The notes under the pieces were generated by a model. The model saw nothing but the letters and a program-made list of their open reading frames with translations. It made no database searches and was not told the origin of the DNA. The position numbers and the translations under genes were made by a program. Of a stretch of 64,000 nucleotides of DNA, positions 42,661 through 50,746 are shown in pieces. Origin of the DNA: Candidatus Nitrosymbiomonas proteolyticus (GTDB lineage: Bacteria > Armatimonadota > Fimbriimonadia > Fimbriimonadales > Fimbriimonadaceae). Positions within the stretch are counted from its first letter, which is position 1; each line of letters opens with the position of its first letter. Location: NCBI GenBank assembly GCA_017347465.1, contig AP021858.1, positions 1,754,472 to 1,818,471 of the forward strand, given 5' to 3'.

Positions 42661-43611
42661 CTACCGCGTCTTTCCGATCCGCTTGATCGGCAGCCAGATG
42701 AACTCGCTTCGTCCGATGATGTCCTGTTCTCGCACGAGACCCCAAAAACGACCGTCGAACGACTCCTGGCGGTTGTCGCCGATCATCAAGTAGTGCCCCG
42801 GCGGGATTCGAGCCGGTGGCGCGCTCTCGAGTTCGTCGATAAGCCGCCTTTCCTGTTCCGAGAGTTCGTCCGGACTCTTCCAATCGGATCCGATCGGTTC
42901 GTTCGGGTTGGCTCCGGCACCGAGGCCGACCGCGAACGGTTTGGCGATGGGGCTCCGGTAGTTGGGCATCCCATGAAAGTCGTTGATGACCGGGATGAAC
43001 TTGCCCTTCCAAGCCTCATAAGTGCCGTCGTACTGCACGAGTTTGAAGTCGAACGTGTTCTCGCCTCGACGGTAGGTCTCTTGCGCGGGCTCGCCGTTGC
43101 GATACAGCGTCCCTGCCCGGATCTCGATGAGGTCACCGCCGACTCCGATGCACCTCTTGATGAAGTCCACCTTAGGCTCGCCGTCTTCGTCGATCTGGTT
43201 GGGCTGGCAAGCGAAGGCGGGCGGCCGAAACACGACGATGTCGCCCGATTTCGGACTCGTATATCGATAGACCGCTTTGTTGGCGATGATGAAGTCGTTT
43301 TCGAGAAGCGTGTCCTTCATCGATCCGGAGGGGATGCGAAACGCCTGAATCCCAAAAGGCCGGATGAGGAGAAAGACGACGACCGCTGCGTAGATGAGCG
43401 CGTCCAGCCCCTCGTTGAAGAACCGCGCGGCCCGATAAGCTCCACCTCGGCGATGAGGCTCGGTCTTCGTGAGATAGGGAAACACTGCCAGCCGCAGGAC
43501 TGTACAAACGCCGACAAAAAGGACAACCTTGCTCAGGGGAGTGCGCGCCAGGTTGTCGATGAAGACTTCGAACCCGCCAGGTTCGCCCAACTGGGCCAGC
43601 AACGCGTTCAC
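42661..43611 (-). CDS. lepB: Signal peptidase I
   Basis: 316 residues from GTG. Two N-terminal hydrophobic segments (LSKVVLFVGVCTVLRLAVFPYL and LDALIYAAVVVFLLIRPFG) anchor it in the inner membrane. Catalytic Ser in RIPSGSMKDTLLENDF, general-base Lys in FIKRCIGVGGD, and box E GDNRQESFDGRFWGLV. An insert of about 80 residues between the Lys and box E is longer than in most enzymes. It cleaves exported preproteins, needed for the many secreted peptidases here. It starts three bases after rplS, with AAGG at 6 bases; last gene of trmD-rplS-lepB. Confidence 0.95.
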   Translation of the reverse strand: MNALLAQLGEPGGFEVFIDNLARTPLSKVVLFVGVCTVLRLAVFPYLTKTEPHRRGGAYRAARFFNEGLDALIYAAVVVFLLIRPFGIQAFRIPSGSMKDTLLENDFIIANKAVYRYTSPKSGDIVVFRPPAFACQPNQIDEDGEPKVDFIKRCIGVGGDLIEIRAGTLYRNGEPAQETYRRGENTFDFKLVQYDGTYEAWKGKFIPVINDFHGMPNYRSPIAKPFAVGLGAGANPNEPIGSDWKSPDELSEQERRLIDELESAPPARIPPGHYLMIGDNRQESFDGRFWGLVREQDIIGRSEFIWLPIKRIGKTR

Positions 43612-43614
43612 GGC

Positions 43615-43965
43615 TTACCTTTTCTCGCGGATTCGAGCTTCCTTGCCCACCTTATCGCGCAAGTAGAACAGCTTAGCCCTTCGAACTCGGCCCCGCCGAA
43701 CGATCTCGAACTTCGCGAAATTGGGCGAGTGGACCGGAAAGCTCCGCTCGACGCCCACCCCGTTGCTCATCTTCCGCAGCAAGATGGTCTTGGCCACTCC
43801 ACCGTTCTTGACGGCGATGCAGGTTCCCTCGAAAATCTGAATGCGCTCCTTGCCGCCTTCCCGTACCTTTACGTGAGCGCGGACGGTGTCGCCGGGTCGG
43901 AAGTCGGGTAGCTCGGGCTTGAGGCAGGGCTCAGCAATACTCGTTACAATCGCTTGTTTGGACAT
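43615..43965 (-). CDS. rplS: 50S ribosomal protein L19
   Basis: 116 residues. Diagnostic segments: [43 protein letters not shown], and [17 protein letters not shown] with GGAG at about 8 bases. Between trmD and lepB on the minus strand; trmD-rplS is a widespread bacterial arrangement, and adjoining lepB occurs in several phyla. Confidence 0.97.
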   Translation of the reverse strand: MSKQAIVTSIAEPCLKPELPDFRPGDTVRAHVKVREGGKERIQIFEGTCIAVKNGGVAKTILLRKMSNGVGVERSFPVHSPNFAKFEIVRRGRVRRAKLFYLRDKVGKEARIREKR

Positions 43966-44013
43966 CTTAGAACACTCCGCTCACCCTAACCGGGGACGGC
44001 AAGACTCTCGAAC

Positions 44014-44730
44014 TCAGGAGGATAGCATATCGAGGTCGCCCTTCGCTATGGGCGCTCGGCAGAATAGGTCGGGCCGTTGCGACCGCGTCAGGATCAAGGA
44101 TTGCCGACGCCGCCAGAGTCGCACGGCCTCATGATTCCCTGAGTAGAGAACCTCGGGCACGTTTCTACCTTCGAACTCCCGAGGTCCGGAATACTGCGGG
44201 GCCGACAGCAGGCCGTCGCTATGAGTGTCCTGGAGGAGGCTTTCAGGCGAGCCGAGAACTCCCTCTACGAGGCGCGAAACAGCGTCGATCACGATCAGCG
44301 CAGGCAGTTCGCCTCCCGTCAAGACGTAATCGCCCACCGAGAGAACGTGCGTCGCCCACTTGTCGATGACGCGTTGGTCGATGCCCTCGTAGCGGCCACA
44401 GACGAGAACGATATGGTCCTTCGAGGCAAGCTCGCTTGCGACGCTCTGGGTGAAGGGTCGTCCGCGCGGGTCGAGAAATACGACTGCCGCTTCCGGGCTG
44501 GGGCCGCAGGAGCGAATCGCTCGGTCGATCGGTTCCGGAAGCATGACCATTCCGGCACCTCCTCCGATCGGCTTGTCGTCGACGGTCTTGCGGGCGTCGT
44601 CGGCGAAGTCTCGCGGGTTTGCGGTCCCCACCTGAATGAGCTCGGCCGCCTGCGCGCGCTGCAAGATGGACTCGCCGAGGACCGAGTGAATCATCTGGGG
44701 AAAAAGGGTGACTACATCGAATCGGATCAT
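44014..44730 (-). CDS. trmD: tRNA (guanine-N1)-methyltransferase
   Basis: 238 residues. SPOUT methyltransferase making m1G37 in tRNAs that read CNN codons, to prevent frameshifts. Motifs: FDVVTLFPQMI at the N-terminus, GGGAGMVMLPEPIDRAI, the trefoil-knot SAM site LVCGRYEGIDQRVID and SVGDYVLTGGELPALIVIDAV, and LLSAPQYSGPREFEGRNVPEVL. The 5' end lies 72 bases from the divergent gcvH. The weak site AGGCGG precedes the ATG by 5 bases. First gene of trmD-rplS-lepB; rimM and rpsP, often found upstream, are absent. Confidence 0.97.
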   Translation of the reverse strand: MIRFDVVTLFPQMIHSVLGESILQRAQAAELIQVGTANPRDFADDARKTVDDKPIGGGAGMVMLPEPIDRAIRSCGPSPEAAVVFLDPRGRPFTQSVASELASKDHIVLVCGRYEGIDQRVIDKWATHVLSVGDYVLTGGELPALIVIDAVSRLVEGVLGSPESLLQDTHSDGLLSAPQYSGPREFEGRNVPEVLYSGNHEAVRLWRRRQSLILTRSQRPDLFCRAPIAKGDLDMLSS

Positions 44731-44802
44731 CGGAACCGCCTAGTTGCGCAGCCGCTGGCGAAGGGTAGAATCGACTCGTGATCCCCGCTTTGAGGAGCGA
44801 AT

Positions 44803-45183
44803 GTGAACGTCCCAGACCATCTCAAGTACGCTAAGACCCACGAATGGGTGTTGTTCGAAGGCGACATCGCCACCGTCGGCATTACTGATTATGCTCAGTC
44901 CGAACTCGGAGACGTCGTTTATGTCGACCTGCCGTCCCCTGGCAAGATCGTGGCGAAGGGCGATACGCTCGGTTCGGTGGAAAGCGTCAAGACGGTTTCC
45001 GACATTTATGCGCCGCTCGGAGGCGAGGTTGTCGAGGTGAACGAATCCTTGGGTGCGCAGAGCGAGCTCGTCAACACCGATCCTTATGGAAACGGTTGGA
45101 TGGTCAAGGTTCGCCTCGGGGACGGGGGCGACGCCGCCGAACTCCTCGACGCGGAATCGTACAAGGCGATCGTAGAGGGCTGA
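44803..45183 (+). CDS. gcvH: Glycine cleavage system H protein
   Basis: 126 residues. Lipoyl carrier that shuttles the aminomethyl group from GcvP to GcvT and GcvL. The lipoylation lysine lies in LGSVESVKTVSDIYAPLGGEV (SVKT). N-terminal KYAKTHEWVLFEGDIATVGITDYAQSELGD is typical. GAGGAG lies six bases before the ATG. Four bases separate its stop from gcvPA. I find no glycine-riboswitch core in the short leader. gcvT is not in the window. Confidence 0.97.
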   Translation: MNVPDHLKYAKTHEWVLFEGDIATVGITDYAQSELGDVVYVDLPSPGKIVAKGDTLGSVESVKTVSDIYAPLGGEVVEVNESLGAQSELVNTDPYGNGWMVKVRLGDGGDAAELLDAESYKAIVEG

Positions 45184-45187
45184 TCGA

Positions 45188-46537
45188 GTGCACCCTTACA
45201 TCCCGCATACGGACGCCGACCGCGACGAGATGCTCGAAGTGATCGGCGCGAAATCGATCGAAGAGCTGTTTGCTGCCATTCCCCCCGAGCTTCGCATCCA
45301 GGGGGATTTGGAGGTTCCCGAAGGACTCGACGAACACCGGCTTCTCGCCCATGTGTTCGGGCTTTCACGGAAGAATAAGAGCCTCTTGACCGACCTCGTT
45401 TGCTTTCTCGGCGCGGGCATTTACGACCGGTACATTCCTGCGACAATCGGGGCGATTCTGAGTCGAGGCGAGTTCCTCACGGCCTACACGCCCTACCAAC
45501 CTGAACTGTCGCAAGGGTACTTGCAGACCATTTACGAGTTTCAAACCATGGTCGCGGAACTCTATGGGATGGAGGTCGCGAACGCCTCGATGTACGATGG
45601 TTCGACCGCGATGGCCGAGGCCGCGATCCTCGCCCACGGGGTCACCGGCCGCGATCGAGTGTTGATTGCCGAGTCGGTCCATCCGCACTACCGCGAGGTG
45701 ATGCGTACCTACGGTTGGTCCGCGGGTCTCGAAATCGTAGAGGCGCCGATCGACATGCGGCGGGGTCGAATCGACATTGGGGCGCTCTCGTCCACCGACT
45801 CCAACCCGGCTTGCATCGTCGTGCAGTCTCCCAACTTCTTTGGAGGGATCGAAGACCTCGCGGAACTGGGTGCGATCGCCAAGGATGCGGGAGCGCTGTT
45901 CATCGTAGTCGCAGACCCGATTTCGTGCGCGCTGCTTCCCCCGCCGGCCGAATTCGGGGCCGACATCGTTGTGGGCGAGGGCCAGCCGTTGGGAATCGCG
46001 ATGGGTTTTGGCGGCCCTGCCTTGGGTCTCTTCGCCTGCAAAGCCGAGCACGTTCGCCGGATTCCAGGGCGAATCGTTGGCCGCACCGAGGATCACGACG
46101 GCAATCCTGGCTTCGTGATGACGCTGCGGACCCGTGAACAGGACATTCGACGAGAAAAGGCGACCTCCAACATCTGCACCAACCAGGCGCTGATGGCGCT
46201 TGCGGCCACGGTGTATATGAGCGCTCTTGGCAAGAACGGGATGAGGAAGGTTGCCGAATCGACGGTTCGGAACACCCAATATGCCATCGAGCGGCTTTGT
46301 CGAGCGGGCGGAAAGCTCCGCTTCGAAACCAAGGTGTTCGGCGAGTTTGTTCTCGAATTGCCCAAGGACGCCACTGAAGTGCAGGAAGCGTTGCTCGACA
46401 AGGGCATTCTCGCGGGCCTGCCTCTTGGGCCCATCAAGCCAGAACTCTCCAACTGCCTTCTCGTTGCCGTAACGGAAACACGCACGCGACGGGAAATCGA
46501 TCAATACGCCGATCGGCTGGCCGAGGCGCTCGCTTGA
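45188..46537 (+). CDS. gcvPA: Glycine dehydrogenase (decarboxylating) subunit 1
   Basis: 449 residues, the size of the N-terminal half of GcvP in organisms with split P protein. Blocks: FLGAGIYDRYIPATIGAILSRGEFLTAYTPYQPELSQG, TMVAELYGMEVANASMYDGSTAMAEAA, PNFFGGIEDL, GIAMGFGGPALGLFACK, and RIPGRIVGRTED, with TLRTREQDIRREKATSNICTNQAL. This half lacks the PLP lysine, which is in GcvPB. GTG start, with GAGGG at about 7 bases. Cotranscribed with gcvH, and probably with the reductase 17 bases downstream. Confidence 0.97.
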   Translation: MHPYIPHTDADRDEMLEVIGAKSIEELFAAIPPELRIQGDLEVPEGLDEHRLLAHVFGLSRKNKSLLTDLVCFLGAGIYDRYIPATIGAILSRGEFLTAYTPYQPELSQGYLQTIYEFQTMVAELYGMEVANASMYDGSTAMAEAAILAHGVTGRDRVLIAESVHPHYREVMRTYGWSAGLEIVEAPIDMRRGRIDIGALSSTDSNPACIVVQSPNFFGGIEDLAELGAIAKDAGALFIVVADPISCALLPPPAEFGADIVVGEGQPLGIAMGFGGPALGLFACKAEHVRRIPGRIVGRTEDHDGNPGFVMTLRTREQDIRREKATSNICTNQALMALAATVYMSALGKNGMRKVAESTVRNTQYAIERLCRAGGKLRFETKVFGEFVLELPKDATEVQEALLDKGILAGLPLGPIKPELSNCLLVAVTETRTRREIDQYADRLAEALA

Positions 46538-46554
46538 CCGGGCGATGAGATGCC

Positions 46555-47445
46555 ATGAAGGTCTGGGTGATCGGCCGAGGTCTGCTGGGCTCCGATCTCG
46601 TTGCTGAGCTTGCCGCGCGCGGGCATGTCGTCACCGCTCCATACAGACGCGACTTCGACATCACGAACCCGGTCTCCGTCGCTCGAATCACCGCGCTCGG
46701 AGATTCGGAACGACCTGACTGGCTCGTGAACTGCGCCGCGTATACGAAGGTCGACCAAGCGGAGTCCGATCGCGACGCCGCCTTCGAGCTGAACGCCTAT
46801 GCCCCCGGACTCTTGGCGCAGGCTTGCGCGATGGGGGGGATTCGACTGCTCCACCTCAGCACCGACTTCGTTTTCGACGGGGCGAAGAACGAGCCTTACC
46901 TCGAAACGGACTCAACCGGTCCCCTCTGCGTGTACGGAGAATCGAAGTTGCAAGGGGAGCATGCGGTGCTTTCTGCCTCGCCGGATGCCCTCGTCGTACG
47001 AACGGCATGGCTCTTCGGTGCCAACGGCCCCTGCTTTCCCAAGAGCATTCTCAGCGCCTGGACCGCTCGAAAAACTCTCCGAGTCGTTGCCGACCAGGTC
47101 GGCTCGCCAACGTACTCGCGGCGCCTTTCCGCGTCGCTTGAAGAACTGATGAAGATCGGCCCACCGGGCGGGATTCTGCACTGCGCCGGTCCGGAAGCGG
47201 CCAGTTGGCATGAGCTTGCCGTTCGGACGTTGCGGGCCTATGCCCGCTTCTTGGGCGACGAGAGCGAAGAAGTCAATGTGGAGGCGGTCTCTTCGTCGGA
47301 TTGGCCCACCGCTGCCCAGCGGCCGGCGTACAGCGTCCTTTCGAATGAAAGGTGCAGGGCGTTGGGCGTCTCGCCCATGCCTCCCCTCGAACAGGCCCTC
47401 GACGAATTCATCGAGGACCTTTCGAAGCGGAATTCGGGCGATTAG
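46555..47445 (+). CDS. rmlD: dTDP-4-dehydrorhamnose reductase-like SDR protein
   Basis: 296 residues. The RmlD family reduces dTDP-4-dehydro-6-deoxy-L-mannose to dTDP-L-rhamnose. The N-terminal cofactor motif is VIGRGLLGSDLVAEL (slightly off the usual GxxGxxG). D in DFDITNPVSV, NCAAYTKVDQAESD, LSTDFVFDG, and the catalytic pair in VYGESKLQGE (YxxxK) are all present. No rmlA, B or C is nearby, so its substrate may be another sugar or even methionine adenosyltransferase regulation, as in distant homologues. No strong Shine-Dalgarno. Follows gcvPA by 17 bases. Its stop overlaps that of the convergent YHS gene by 4 bases. Confidence 0.85.
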   Translation: MKVWVIGRGLLGSDLVAELAARGHVVTAPYRRDFDITNPVSVARITALGDSERPDWLVNCAAYTKVDQAESDRDAAFELNAYAPGLLAQACAMGGIRLLHLSTDFVFDGAKNEPYLETDSTGPLCVYGESKLQGEHAVLSASPDALVVRTAWLFGANGPCFPKSILSAWTARKTLRVVADQVGSPTYSRRLSASLEELMKIGPPGGILHCAGPEAASWHELAVRTLRAYARFLGDESEEVNVEAVSSSDWPTAAQRPAYSVLSNERCRALGVSPMPPLEQALDEFIEDLSKRNSGD

Positions 47446-48026
47446 CCCTTCGGAGCGGTCATGGGCTTGGGCGTCTGAATCTTGTCCTTGACGCCTGCCG
47501 CGTACTTCGCAGGGTCTGCGCTCAACGGGCCGAGACACCCGGCGCAGCAAACGTAGTAACGAACGCCTTCAAAATCGACGTAGCCTCCGGCCGAAGCGTA
47601 GTCCTTGACGACCTCTTTTTGAACCGGGCAGAAGAGGACTTCCTTCTTGGGCTGAGTTGCGTACGTCTTCGGGCTCGCTTTGAACTTCGTCAGGTTCTCC
47701 TCGCTGAGGAACAGGTACCGGACGCCGCCGAAGTCCATCGAAGCCTTAGAATTCTTCTCAACGATCGGCTTTCGGGCGACCGGGTCGAAAAGCGAGACGC
47801 CTAAGACCTTGCCCTTGTTCGATTCCTTTGCCAAAGCCTTTGCGGGATCGCCTTCGAACGTGCCTTTGCAACCTGGGCAGCAGTACCGATATCGGACTCC
47901 GTTGTAATCCGTCGCTGCGCTATCGGCAGCGATGGGCGAACCCATGATGGGGCAAATAACCGGCTCTTCGGCGATGGCCGGCATCAGAACCGCGACGAAC
48001 GCGGCGACAGTGCTCGTAAGTATCAT
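47442..48026 (-). CDS. Exported protein with three YHS/TRASH-like repeats, the middle one without cysteines
   Basis: 194 residues, with a signal peptide (1-19). Three homologous units of about 45 residues: unit 1 (22-68) with C25 in ICPIMG and C49, C50, C53 in RYCCPGC; unit 2 (79-125), LFDPVARKPI...GVRYLFLSEENL, with no cysteine; unit 3 (130-175) with C133 in LFCPVQ and C160, C161, C164 in YVCCAGC. The GVRY segment recurs in all three. YHS and TRASH domains are thought to bind heavy metals such as Cu or Zn through these cysteines. It may be a periplasmic metal carrier or sensor. GGAG lies eight bases before the ATG. Confidence 0.75.
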   Translation of the reverse strand: MILTSTVAAFVAVLMPAIAEEPVICPIMGSPIAADSAATDYNGVRYRYCCPGCKGTFEGDPAKALAKESNKGKVLGVSLFDPVARKPIVEKNSKASMDFGGVRYLFLSEENLTKFKASPKTYATQPKKEVLFCPVQKEVVKDYASAGGYVDFEGVRYYVCCAGCLGPLSADPAKYAAGVKDKIQTPKPMTAPKG

Positions 48027-48141
48027 GTTGAATTCTCCTAACGGTTTCGGCGAAGAGAAGCTCCTTGCCGTCCTATCCTGACAATGCTACCGAATCGCCG
48101 GGAGTTCCCGGAACCCCGGCTCCGCGCATCGCACCGACGGC

Positions 48142-49140
48142 TCAGGCTCGGAATTGCCCGAGGAATCGGAGGTCGTTTTCTAAGAAGAACCGAAGGTCTT
48201 CGACGCCGTAATCCATCATGGGGATTCGTTCCACCCCGAGGCCAAACGCCCACCCTGAGTACCGCTCGGTGTCGATTCCGAACGACTCCAGAATCTTGGG
48301 GTGAATGAGCCCTGCGCCGCCGAGTTCGAGCCATGCGCCTCCGAACAGCTTGGGAGTCGAGATCGCGTAATCGACTCCCGGTTCGACGAACGGGAAAAAG
48401 TCAGGTCGAAAGCGAATCTCGACCTCATCGCCGAACATGGCCCTCGTGAAGACGCCGAGGGTTCCTTTGAGGTGAGCCATCGAAACTCCCTCATCGACCA
48501 TGAACGCGTCCACCTGGTGAAAGGTGTGGCTGTGTGTGCGGTCCACGGCCTCGTTGCGGAAGGTACGACCGACCGTGAAGAACCGCAGCGGAGGCTGAAA
48601 CCGCTCGAACACCCTGCCTTGAATGGCCGTGCATTGAGTTCGAAGGACTTTGTCGTCGGCGAGATAAAAGGTGTCTTGTTCGTCGATGGCCGGGTGGTCG
48701 GGAGGGTAGTTGAGAACGTCGAAGTTGTAACGGAAATCCTCTAACTCCGGGCCCTCGAAGTACTGGAACCCCAACCCTCCGAGCACCTCTCGAATCCGGT
48801 TCTCGGTCTGCTGGAGCACATGCTCATAGCCTCTCGGAAGGGGGCGGGAGGGAAGGGTGACATCGATGCGCTCGCTCTCGAACCTCTTCTCATGCTCCGC
48901 AGCTTTGATTTGGGGCTCGCGCTCGGCGAGGAGCGATTCGATGCGGCCGCGAGCCTCGTTGACGCGCTGTCCGAATTTGGGCCGCTCCTCAGGCGACAGC
49001 CCTCCAATCCCCCGCATCAGGCCCGTAATCAGGCCCGATTTGCCCAAGTAGCGGATTTCAGCGTCCCTCAGGTCCGAGGTGGAAGTCGCCGACTGAATCG
49101 TCCGCTCGGCCTCCGAAACGAGGTCTTGGATGTCGTCCAT
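48142..49140 (-). CDS. pheS: Phenylalanine-tRNA ligase alpha subunit
   Basis: 332 residues from ATG 49140, where homology (MDDIQDLVSEAERTI) begins; the frame stays open to 49299, but that part is not conserved. Class II aaRS motifs: motif 1 PLPRGYEHVLQQTENRIREVLGGLGF, motif 2 FFTVGRTFRNEAVDRTHSHTFHQVDAFMVD, and motif 3 GWAFGLGVERIPMMDYGV. N-terminal coiled coil about 1-85. The beta subunit gene pheT, usually directly downstream, is absent; the next gene on this strand encodes the YHS protein. No obvious Shine-Dalgarno. Divergent from pntAA. Confidence 0.97.
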   Translation of the reverse strand: MDDIQDLVSEAERTIQSATSTSDLRDAEIRYLGKSGLITGLMRGIGGLSPEERPKFGQRVNEARGRIESLLAEREPQIKAAEHEKRFESERIDVTLPSRPLPRGYEHVLQQTENRIREVLGGLGFQYFEGPELEDFRYNFDVLNYPPDHPAIDEQDTFYLADDKVLRTQCTAIQGRVFERFQPPLRFFTVGRTFRNEAVDRTHSHTFHQVDAFMVDEGVSMAHLKGTLGVFTRAMFGDEVEIRFRPDFFPFVEPGVDYAISTPKLFGGAWLELGGAGLIHPKILESFGIDTERYSGWAFGLGVERIPMMDYGVEDLRFFLENDLRFLGQFRA

Positions 49141-49280
49141 GAAGGGAATAGGTATGGCGCAATTGCCGTTCGGATTGCAAGTGCGGGTTTTTGGGCAATT
49201 CCGACAGCGAGGTAAACAATCCTGGCTCCTCGAACCCGGTATCCTTGGGCCACGCGCACCGAGCAGAGGGAAGATAAGGA

Positions 49281-50435
49281 TTGAACATAGGAGTTCCAAG
49301 AGAAACCGCGCCTTTCGAGGGACGGGTCGCGCTGGTGCCTGATGGCGTCAAGTCGCTCACGGCCCAAGGGCTCACGGTCTTCGTTGAAAAGGGCGCTGGT
49401 TTGGCGTCGCTCGTCTCGGACCCCGAGTACGAAGCAGCGGGCGCAAAGGTCGTTTCCGCGCAAGAGGTGTATTCCCAATCGGAAATGCTCCTCAAGGTTC
49501 TCGGACCCACAGACGGCCGCGCTGGGAGCGAGATCGACCAGATCCGCGAAGGCGCTGCCGTAATCGCGAGCCTGTCGCCGCTTTCGAACCCAGAGACCGT
49601 TCAGCGCTTTGTGGGCAAGAAGGTCGTCTCGTTCGCTATGGAGTTGATCCCGCGGATTTCGCGCGCTCAAAGCATGGACGCATTGAGTTCGATGAGTACG
49701 ATCGCGGGCTATCGAGCCGCGCTGTTGACGGCCACGAATCTCCCCAGGTTCTTCCCGATGCTCATGACCGCCTTCGGGACTTTGCCGGCGGCGCGGGTGC
49801 TGGTCATCGGAGCGGGTGTGGCGGGCCTTCAGGCGATCGCCACATGCCGAAGACTCGGCGCGATCGTGGAAGCCTTCGACGTGCGTCCTGCGGTCAAGGA
49901 GCAGATCGAAAGCCTTGGCGCGAAGTTCATTGGACTCTCGCTCCTGACGGAGGAAGCGGAAGATCAAGGGGGCTACGCGAAGGAGGTTTCAGTCGATACT
50001 CATGTGCGGGAGCTGGAGCTCATCGGATCGAGGCTTTCCAAAGTCGATGCGGTAATCACCACGGCGCTCATCCCCGGCAAGCCCGCGCCGGTCCTCATCA
50101 CGCGGGATATGCTCAAGCTGATGCGGCCCGGTTCGGTGATCGTCGACCTCGCTGCGATCAACGGAGGCAACTGCGAGGCCACCGTTCCCGGCGATACGGT
50201 GGACCTGGACGGGATTCGGATCATTGGCCGCACGGACTTGCTTTCGACGATGGCCGCAGACGCGAGCAAGATGTACTCCAAGAACATCACTTCGTTCCTC
50301 GCCCTGCTCATTCGCGAGGGCAACTTGAACATCGATCTGGAGGATGAGATCGTTCGCTCGACGCTCGTGACTCTGGAAGGAAAGGTTATGCACGAACCGA
50401 CTCGATTGATGCTGGAGCGAGGGGGCAATCCATGA
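49281..50435 (+). CDS. pntAA: NAD(P) transhydrogenase alpha subunit, part 1 (NAD-binding)
   Basis: 384 residues from a probable TTG start, read as MNIGVPRETAPFEGRVALVP; AGAGGGAAG lies about 9 bases upstream. Soluble domain I of the proton-translocating transhydrogenase, binding NAD(H). Motifs: SFAMELIPRISRAQSMDALSS, ARVLVIGAGVAGLQAIATCRRLGA (Rossmann), DVRPAVKEQIESLGA and RDMLKLMRPGSVIVDLAAINGGNCE. The whole enzyme drives NADPH formation from NADH with the proton gradient. Its stop is inside the ATGA junction with pntAB. Split into three genes, as in Rhodospirillum. Confidence 0.95.
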   Translation: MNIGVPRETAPFEGRVALVPDGVKSLTAQGLTVFVEKGAGLASLVSDPEYEAAGAKVVSAQEVYSQSEMLLKVLGPTDGRAGSEIDQIREGAAVIASLSPLSNPETVQRFVGKKVVSFAMELIPRISRAQSMDALSSMSTIAGYRAALLTATNLPRFFPMLMTAFGTLPAARVLVIGAGVAGLQAIATCRRLGAIVEAFDVRPAVKEQIESLGAKFIGLSLLTEEAEDQGGYAKEVSVDTHVRELELIGSRLSKVDAVITTALIPGKPAPVLITRDMLKLMRPGSVIVDLAAINGGNCEATVPGDTVDLDGIRIIGRTDLLSTMAADASKMYSKNITSFLALLIREGNLNIDLEDEIVRSTLVTLEGKVMHEPTRLMLERGGNP

Positions 50436-50746
50436 CCCTGATCGCCGTCATTACCATTTTCATTCTGGCAGTTTTCGTGGGGTTGGAGGTCATCTCCAAG
50501 GTTCCCCAGACGCTGCACACGCCGCTGATGTCCGCAACGAACGCCATTCATGGAGTCATCCTCGTAGGGGGCATCGTCGTCTTGGGACACGCTCATTCGA
50601 CAGCCACTCTCGCGGTCGGATTCGTCGCAGTGGTGTTTGGGACATTGAACGTGCTCGGCGGGTTCGTCGTGACCGACAGGATGTTGGAAATGTTCAAAGG
50701 CAAGCGCAAGAAGGAGGCCAAGGCCGATGTCGCCCGAGCAGACTAA
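50432..50746 (+). CDS. pntAB: NAD(P) transhydrogenase alpha subunit, part 2 (membrane)
   Basis: 104 residues with three hydrophobic segments (ITIFILAVFVGLEVI, then about 35-52, then about 57-80) and a basic C-terminus. Small membrane part of domain II that with PntB forms the proton channel. TLHTPLMSATNAIHGVILVGGI is highly conserved. GAGGGGG lies 6 bases before the ATG. Overlaps pntAA by 4 bases and pntB by 20 bases, indicating translational coupling. Confidence 0.95.
   Translation: MTLIAVITIFILAVFVGLEVISKVPQTLHTPLMSATNAIHGVILVGGIVVLGHAHSTATLAVGFVAVVFGTLNVLGGFVVTDRMLEMFKGKRKKEAKADVARAD

Noticed and set aside
44731-44802. Glycine riboswitch before gcvH or gcvPB
   Set aside because: The conserved glycine aptamer cores are not visible in either short leader.
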